Shown in pieces: positions 58,554-64,000 of a stretch of DNA of 64,000 bases (positions are counted from its first letter, which is position 1; each line of letters begins with the position of its first letter). Where the stretch lies: positions 45,447 through 109,446 of the forward strand of contig CARUOB010000002.1 in the NCBI GenBank assembly GCA_949076555.1, read 5' to 3'. The translations under genes were made by a program, and so were the position numbers. The notes under the pieces were generated by a model that saw nothing but the letters and a program-made list of their open reading frames with translations, did no database searches and had not been told where the DNA came from. This DNA comes from an uncultured Lachnospiraceae bacterium. GTDB taxonomy: Bacteria > Bacillota > Clostridia > Lachnospirales > Lachnospiraceae.

Positions 58554-60875
58554 TTATTCTCCTCGTAAAATAACTTTAACATGCTGCTTCATATTTTCTA
58601 TATCTGTTTCCATTTCCTGCATACTATCAAATTTCAGCAATAAAACCCCTACAACTCCATTGCTGTTCTCATAATCTTCAATGATATCTCCAGGCATTTT
58701 GTGGACATATTTTTGGGCTACTTTTTTCCGCATATACTCATCAATATACAGCTCTTGAAAGATTCCGGCACGTTCACTTCCGACGATATATTGCATGCAG
58801 CATACGGCCTTGTCTTTACGCGAAAGATGAATCGGTTCTCCCATAGCAAGTTTTAGCGATGCTTCCACTTCATCAAATCCGGAGGATAGCTCCATTAATT
58901 GCGGGACATAATTTCCACCGGTTCGAGGACCGATTTCGAGAACAAAAACTTCATTAGTATCTGTAATTCTGATTTCTACATTAATTCCTCCGCATTCAAA
59001 ACCGCATATTTCTATTAGTTTCGCTGTATTGCCAATTGCCTGTGTCATAACTTTTTCGTCGATTTTAGAAGGAATAGACGTACCAATAGGTACTGAGTTT
59101 TTAAATCTTTGATCACCTAATATCAGGAATTCCAGTTTTCCACCGTTAACAATCCCGTCTCCGTGTAGTTGATCATAGGGAGAGTCAATATACTGTTCGA
59201 CAATTGCTCTTTTGCAACGGGAAAAATGCAGTGCGGTTTTTACGCCGTCGATTATTTCATCGTCATGCCGTATAACCTTGACACCTTTGCTCCCGGATGA
59301 ATCTACAGGTTTGACTATGCAGGGAAAAGAAATCTTATCTCTTAATTCCTCCAGTTGTTCTAAATTACTTATACTGAAATACCAAGGAGTATAAAATCCG
59401 TTGTCCTTTTGAAGCTGTCTGAACAAATCTTTTCTGCAAAGTATTCTGGTTGCATCATAGGAAGCTCCCGATAAATTCATTTTATCGCATACATATGCAG
59501 CGCTGGGGGCAGAAGGGTCTGATGCATAGGCTATTATCCCATCAATTTTTTCTTTCTGGGAAAACGCCAATACTTTTTCTTTGTCGACTGTGCTGATATT
59601 TTGATATTGGTCAGAATACTTATGCCCGGGATTTTCGGGCAAGTAATCACATGTTATGGTATAGTAACCAAGTTCTTTGGCTTTAACGATTGCCGGAATT
59701 TGCGATCTGGCGCCGCCAAGCAGTAATATCTTTTTCATTTTTCCTCCGTTCCGAAGTGGTTTATCGTTTTTTGTCATGCACTTCAAAATAATCTCGCAGA
59801 TGTTATCTATGTCATCTAAATCTAAGTCAGCATATAGCGGAAGTGTGAGAACATTTTTACTAATATGCATAGCGACTGGGGTGAGACGGCAGTCGAATCT
59901 TTTGCGATAGCAGTCATACGAATTAGTAAGCGGGTAGAAATATTTTCTTGCAACGATTTCGTGTTCGGCAAGTTTAGCATATATCGCATCCCGGCTCGCA
60001 CCAAAAACATTCGCGTCAAAAATGACTGGAAAATATGCATAATTCGACTTGACATTCTTTTGAATGGTATTTAATTGTATACCGGTGATCCCTTCGAGGT
60101 GGCTTCGGTAGCGATCGGCAATCCGTTTTCTTTTTTCGATTTCAGCATTTACATGTCTCAGATTACAGAGCCCCATGGCAGCGCAAAATTCATTCATTTT
60201 AGCGTTGGCACCTATCCAGTCTACAATTTCCGGTCCACGTATGCCGAAGTTTTTTAACCGGTATAAATTCAAACCGAATGCCTCATCCTTAAAGCAGGCG
60301 GCACCACCTTCAATTGTATTAAAGACTTTGGTAGCATGAAAACTAAAGCAGGATACATCTCCATAGGAACCTATGCCACGATTTTCATAGCTTTCACCAA
60401 AGGCATGTGCAGCATCGTAAATCACTTTCAGATTATACTTTCTGGCAATTTCATTGATTCCATTCACGTCACATATATTTCCATATACATGAACAGGTAA
60501 TATCGCACATGTTTTATCTGTGATTAAAGCCTCGAGTTTGTTTACATCCAGTGTAAAATCGTTTGGATTTATATCGCAAAAAACCGGTGTAAGTCCGTTC
60601 CGAACGATTGCATGTGTTGTTGAAGCAAATGTAAAAGGTGTTGTAATCACTTCGCCCTTAAGATTTAGCGCTTGAAGACTCAGTTCCAAAGCCATATGAC
60701 CGTTTACCAGCAAATCAATATTTGAAACATCCAGATAGGATTTCAGTTCATTTTGCAGTTGCTTATGCTTTGTGCCCATGTTAGTGAGCAGGTGGGTTTC
60801 CCACAATTCACGTATTTCATTGAAGTATTCTTCTATGGGTGGCATGGAAGAGCGAGTAACCAGTATTTTGCTCAT
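58554..60875 (-). CDS. Fusion of DegT-type aminotransferase and ATP-grasp ligase
   Basis: A 773-residue protein. Residues 1-375 are a DegT/StrS-type PLP aminotransferase: 'FTFASTTHAIV', 'VIYDAAHAFGESY' (D154) and 'FSFHATKVFNTIEGG' (K183). From residue 380 an ATP-grasp protein begins 'MKKILLLGGARSQIPAI', with 'FPCIVKPVDSSGSKGVKVI' and 'VEIRITDTNEVFVLEIGPRTGG'. The short joint is encoded by a perfect GGAGG followed by AAAA and an in-frame ATG (59736-59738), so this looks like two adjacent genes that lost the stop between them; the ligase may also be made separately. The pair could aminate a keto-sugar and then acylate the amine. Confidence 0.85.
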   Translation of the reverse strand: MSKILVTRSSMPPIEEYFNEIRELWETHLLTNMGTKHKQLQNELKSYLDVSNIDLLVNGHMALELSLQALNLKGEVITTPFTFASTTHAIVRNGLTPVFCDINPNDFTLDVNKLEALITDKTCAILPVHVYGNICDVNGINEIARKYNLKVIYDAAHAFGESYENRGIGSYGDVSCFSFHATKVFNTIEGGAACFKDEAFGLNLYRLKNFGIRGPEIVDWIGANAKMNEFCAAMGLCNLRHVNAEIEKRKRIADRYRSHLEGITGIQLNTIQKNVKSNYAYFPVIFDANVFGASRDAIYAKLAEHEIVARKYFYPLTNSYDCYRKRFDCRLTPVAMHISKNVLTLPLYADLDLDDIDNICEIILKCMTKNDKPLRNGGKMKKILLLGGARSQIPAIVKAKELGYYTITCDYLPENPGHKYSDQYQNISTVDKEKVLAFSQKEKIDGIIAYASDPSAPSAAYVCDKMNLSGASYDATRILCRKDLFRQLQKDNGFYTPWYFSISNLEQLEELRDKISFPCIVKPVDSSGSKGVKVIRHDDEIIDGVKTALHFSRCKRAIVEQYIDSPYDQLHGDGIVNGGKLEFLILGDQRFKNSVPIGTSIPSKIDEKVMTQAIGNTAKLIEICGFECGGINVEIRITDTNEVFVLEIGPRTGGNYVPQLMELSSGFDEVEASLKLAMGEPIHLSRKDKAVCCMQYIVGSERAGIFQELYIDEYMRKKVAQKYVHKMPGDIIEDYENSNGVVGVLLLKFDSMQEMETDIENMKQHVKVILRGE
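59736..59747 (-). promoter_or_regulatory. Internal Shine-Dalgarno and ATG at the fusion junction
   Basis: GGAGG at 59743-59747, four bases, then an in-frame ATG at 59736-59738, on the minus strand. This would let the 394-residue ATP-grasp part be translated alone. No stop codon lies between the aminotransferase domain and this ATG. Confidence 0.65.
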
Positions 60876-60917
60876 AATGTTTTTTCTCCCTTTTATCTAC
60901 AAATCGCAACAGAAATT

Positions 60918-62363
60918 TCATTTTGTTCTAAAATTTTTTAGAAATGTTAGGCAGATATCTTTCAGATATGCGTATGAATCAATGTTGAATATTTTTGACC
61001 CAATCACATAAATGAACATACCTAAAAGAACTTGAATTATTAGTGTCAATAATGTTGTCAGCCCCCAAAGAGGGACAACGTTGACGATCATTCCCATACC
61101 GATTGCCAAAACAATAGCGGGGAATACATCTTTTAATTGCTCGGCATATCCATAATCCAATAACTTTTTATTGGGCCAAGAATTAATGAGCTGACTGAAT
61201 ACACTATTTAAAAGCAAACTATATGCCATTACCATAGGACCGAACCACATTGTGCTTAAGAGAAGCACCATACCGATGCTCTTTTTCATAATTTCCATTT
61301 TCAAAAATAGGTCGCTTCTTCCCAGTGCCTTAATTGCATTCAAATTTGCGGTATGAATCGGCCAAAACACAAACGTGATGCAAAAAATTCTCAGATAGGG
61401 AACGCATCCTATCCACTTTTCTGTCAGAATCAGTTTGATAACGATATCAGATGTACAGATTAATCCAATCATAAGAGGAGCCATAATATACACGCTGGTT
61501 TTAATTGCCCTTCGAGTTGTGTTCTTTAAATCGCATCGGTTATTTTGAACATTTGACATGGCAGGCAGTAAAACGCTGTCAATGCTGCTGTTTATATTAA
61601 CGACAATATAATTGGGAATTTCTTTTCCCTTATTGTAATAAGCCAGATCTGACGATGAGTACAGCTTACCTATAATTAATTGCCGACTGTTATTGTATAG
61701 AATATCAAGCAGGGATGATAATAAAAGTTTCCATCCGTACGAAAATAGCGACTTTAATCGACTGAAAGAGAACACTTTCCGGGGACGCCATTTTACTGTA
61801 ATCCACAAAATAACAGTGTCAATTGTTATGTTAACAAGCTGCTGTGCCACCAAAGCCACCACGCCATATCCTAGTACAGCCATTCCGATTCCTACTAGAG
61901 CTGCGGTTGTGGTACCGCCCAATGTAGAGAAAAAGAACTTTTTGAACAGCATGTTTTTTGATACATAGGACTGTTGAATATTTTTTACACCTGAAACGAG
62001 CAATGTGATTCCCAATAATCTGATTAAAAAGATTAAGGATGAATCATGATAGAATTCTGCAATCAAAGGTGCACACAAAAATAGGAGCGCATATATTATT
62101 CCGCAAAATATCAGATTTGTGTAAAATACTGTAGAAAAGTCAATTTCATCTGCGTCCTTTTTTTGAATTAGCGCGTTTCCGAGACCACTATCGACGAACA
62201 CTTGTAATATGTTGGTGAAGACATTTATTAAGGCGACAGTTCCATATATTTCGGGGGTCAGCATTCTGGCCAAAACGATGGTTACAATAAAAGAAACGAA
62301 TTGTGCACCGCAACGTTCGGCAAAGCGCCAAATTAAGTTGGAAAAAATTTGATATCGCTCCAT
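60918..62363 (-). CDS. Wzx/WzxC-type polysaccharide flippase
   Basis: A 481-residue membrane protein with about 12-14 helices. It starts 'WRFAERCGAQFVSFIVTIVLARMLTPEIYGTV', the usual opening of WzxC/TuaB-type MATE-like flippases, followed by 'DSGLGNALIQKKDADEIDFST', also diagnostic. It would move undecaprenyl-diphosphate-linked repeat units to the outer face. It is distinct from the two ABC flippases at 2955 and 25997, so the region holds at least three export routes. Confidence 0.9.
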   Translation of the reverse strand: MERYQIFSNLIWRFAERCGAQFVSFIVTIVLARMLTPEIYGTVALINVFTNILQVFVDSGLGNALIQKKDADEIDFSTVFYTNLIFCGIIYALLFLCAPLIAEFYHDSSLIFLIRLLGITLLVSGVKNIQQSYVSKNMLFKKFFFSTLGGTTTAALVGIGMAVLGYGVVALVAQQLVNITIDTVILWITVKWRPRKVFSFSRLKSLFSYGWKLLLSSLLDILYNNSRQLIIGKLYSSSDLAYYNKGKEIPNYIVVNINSSIDSVLLPAMSNVQNNRCDLKNTTRRAIKTSVYIMAPLMIGLICTSDIVIKLILTEKWIGCVPYLRIFCITFVFWPIHTANLNAIKALGRSDLFLKMEIMKKSIGMVLLLSTMWFGPMVMAYSLLLNSVFSQLINSWPNKKLLDYGYAEQLKDVFPAIVLAIGMGMIVNVVPLWGLTTLLTLIIQVLLGMFIYVIGSKIFNIDSYAYLKDICLTFLKNFRTK

Positions 62364-62377
62364 GATGCATCTCCCAA

Positions 62378-63496
62378 TTAGAATTCGGTGCGCGCTTCGA
62401 ATACTTTATTCCATGCGGTTTTTGCTATAGTTCCAAAATCGCGGGCATCATCCAGTAGTTCGTTTTTCTGGCGGTCTTCTTCAGAAAAAAAGGAAAAATC
62501 TCTATAATTCAGATTCGAAATGGAAGAAATACTATATATTGCCCAGCCCTCATTAAAATACTTTTTCCACATACTTGTATCATTTCTTATGAATACCTTT
62601 TTTCCAAGACCAAGCATTGCATTGATGTTGCCCATCCCCTGTTGTCGGTCATTATTAAATATTCCTATGTCCATTTTTGCAAGAAAGGAGATATACTCCT
62701 TTTTACTCATAAAATCCAGCATCGGATGAAATGATGTGCCTAGCAGTCGATGCCCTTCTTTTAATACGAATTCTCTGTAAACAGGGCTGCCATATGATAA
62801 CGGGACATATATATTCATCATATTAAGCGGGTACTTTCCGAGCGCTTCAAACACTTCTGCATGCTGATTTGTGTTCGTTGCCGAATTACCTACCAAAATA
62901 TTTATGTGTGTCTTTTGCTCTGTTTTGTCCGAGGTGGAACGATAAGCGGCATAGTGGATTTTTTCGAGCGGGTCTCCGGGCATTGGAGCAATATAATGCC
63001 GATTGACAATACCTGTAATTTCATGAAAATTGTCATATTCTCCCTCTATAAGAAAAAGTAATCCGGCACAGTTTCTTGCGCAGTATTTTTTTAAACGTAT
63101 TTTCATTGCGGTTCTAATATCTTTTGCAGGCTTTCTTAAATGATAAAAATCACCTCCCCAAAAGTGCAGAAAAGTTTTCTTTAAAAATTTTTTCTTCCAA
63201 AAAGCAACGGCAATATAGGATGTAAATACTCCTGAAACAATAATTTTTTTTGAACTGTTAACAAGCGTTCTAATACAGCCCTTTAACAATATTTCAAAAT
63301 AATCGCGAATTATATAAACATTGTTTTTGTTTATAAGCCCGGTTTCGTCAAACATGCCTAAAACAACAAAGAAGTGATTATAGGAAGGGACTTCTTTTGT
63401 CATAAAATTGATGTATCCGGTTGTAAATTTATCGCTTGAAATAATGTGTAAAACTATCGGCTTTTGGCACGTCTTATTTTCGATTGTGGGCATCAT
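62378..63496 (-). CDS. WecF-like (GT56) Fuc4NAc transferase family protein
   Basis: A 372-residue protein. 'HFWGGDFYHLRKP' in the middle, 'INILVGNSATNTNQHAEVF', 'YVPLSYGSPVYREFVL' and 'DIGIFNNDRQQGMGNI' are the blocks of the WecF/GT56 family, which adds 4-acetamido-4,6-dideoxy-galactose from TDP-Fuc4NAc to a lipid-linked precursor in the enterobacterial common antigen pathway. Here the sugar may differ, but a 4-amino-sugar donor fits the neighbouring aminotransferase-ATP-grasp gene. AAGGAG precedes the ATG by a few bases. Confidence 0.82.
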   Translation of the reverse strand: MMPTIENKTCQKPIVLHIISSDKFTTGYINFMTKEVPSYNHFFVVLGMFDETGLINKNNVYIIRDYFEILLKGCIRTLVNSSKKIIVSGVFTSYIAVAFWKKKFLKKTFLHFWGGDFYHLRKPAKDIRTAMKIRLKKYCARNCAGLLFLIEGEYDNFHEITGIVNRHYIAPMPGDPLEKIHYAAYRSTSDKTEQKTHINILVGNSATNTNQHAEVFEALGKYPLNMMNIYVPLSYGSPVYREFVLKEGHRLLGTSFHPMLDFMSKKEYISFLAKMDIGIFNNDRQQGMGNINAMLGLGKKVFIRNDTSMWKKYFNEGWAIYSISSISNLNYRDFSFFSEEDRQKNELLDDARDFGTIAKTAWNKVFEARTEF

Positions 63497-63550
63497 ACAA
63501 CTCCTTGGATGATTTTTACAAAAAATAGTAACTTAGCCATATCAGAGGAT

Positions 63551-64000
63551 CTAGCGAACAATATATTTCTTATCTCTCCTTCGGATCATAACTTGCACCA
63601 ATACCACCCTGATATAATGAAATGTCTTGGGAATCAAATCCCAGTCCCAAAAATGTACTCCATATTTTCTGTACTCCTTTAAAAGCTGCAACACTTTTCT
63701 TAAACCGTATCCGTTTTGTAACGCCTGCAACACTTTGATCCGGCCATTGATCTCCAGATATTGCATCTCTTCCTTGGTCAGGCGCTCTTTAAGAAAAGTA
63801 AATCTGCGGAAAAAGACACCCGTTCTGATATCGTACATTTCTTCGCTCAATTGGTTCGTAAGTGATCCCTTGTTCATCGTAATGCAGTAAATTACATGCG
63901 GATCAGCAGCAATCTTCTTTGCCGCATAACCGCATCCCATGGAAAACATGACGTCATTTGATACCATGATCTCTTCAAACCGGATTTCGTTTTCTTCCAC
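63551..64000 (-). CDS. Glycosyltransferase, C-terminal part (partial at window edge)
   Basis: A 149-residue frame open at the right edge. 'VSNDVMFSMGCGYAAKKI' resembles the central D-containing block of GT2-like transferases that act on surface glycans, and the tail is basic ('VQVMIRRRDKKYIV'). The N-terminal sugar-nucleotide-binding part lies outside the window, so the family call is tentative. It is 54 bp upstream of the WecF-like gene and on the same strand. Confidence 0.45.
   Translation of the reverse strand: MEENEIRFEEIMVSNDVMFSMGCGYAAKKIAADPHVIYCITMNKGSLTNQLSEEMYDIRTGVFFRRFTFLKERLTKEEMQYLEINGRIKVLQALQNGYGLRKVLQLLKEYRKYGVHFWDWDLIPKTFHYIRVVLVQVMIRRRDKKYIVR

Overview
The window is almost entirely one cell-surface polysaccharide locus of a Gram-positive, probably clostridial (Lachnospiraceae-like) bacterium. 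That placement is an inference from strong AGGAGG-type ribosome binding sites, moderate GC, the tight one-direction operon style and the mix of families (CotH, DUF2304, GT-D, TupA-like ATP-grasp, HMGL-like aldolases). No rRNA, tRNA or CRISPR array was seen.

Layout. (1) 1-31810, plus strand: glycosyltransferases of several folds, two MsbA/PglK-type ABC flippases, three polytopic GT-C-like membrane proteins, a CotH-family protein, and a sugar-nucleotide block: UDP-GlcNAc 2-epimerase, PLP aminotransferase, asparagine-synthase-like protein, cytidylyltransferase, DRE-TIM aldolase and KdsC-like phosphatase. The last membrane-protein gene (29497-31810) is out of frame at a run of ten G. (2) 31811-33812: an AT-rich three-gene island with its own promoter and terminator, encoding a RelA/SpoT-domain protein and two unknown proteins. 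(3) 33836-42005, plus strand: a second aldolase paralogue with a TPP enzyme and an SDR epimerase, a P-loop kinase and further glycosyltransferases.

(4) 42108-55247 is the most striking part. A tyrosine recombinase (46243-47370) lies between perfect 21-bp inverted repeats (46204-46224 and 47534-47554). A near-consensus sigma-A promoter sits at the left inner edge and points outward. On either side, diverging from it, are two operons that start with homologous GT2-GT4 pairs and also both carry a pyruvyltransferase and an HlpA-like glycosyltransferase. I read this as an invertible promoter cassette that would choose between two alternative glycan-decoration operons; as drawn, the left (minus-strand) operon is ON. 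The right operon also carries two frameshifts, one in a (GA)4 tract in the pyruvyltransferase and one at a run of nine G in a TupA-like ATP-grasp gene, and it contains a GltS-like symporter and an amidohydrolase.

(5) 56849-64000, minus strand: a GNAT acetyltransferase, a dicarboxylate/amino-acid symporter, an unusual DegT aminotransferase-ATP-grasp fusion with an internal Shine-Dalgarno and ATG at the junction, a Wzx-type flippase, a WecF-like transferase and a truncated glycosyltransferase at the window edge.

Together the genes would make, export and decorate one or more glycans, with several apparent layers of on/off variation: DNA inversion, two poly-G tracts and one dinucleotide tract. 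All functional statements come from motif recognition in the translated sequence; no database search was run.
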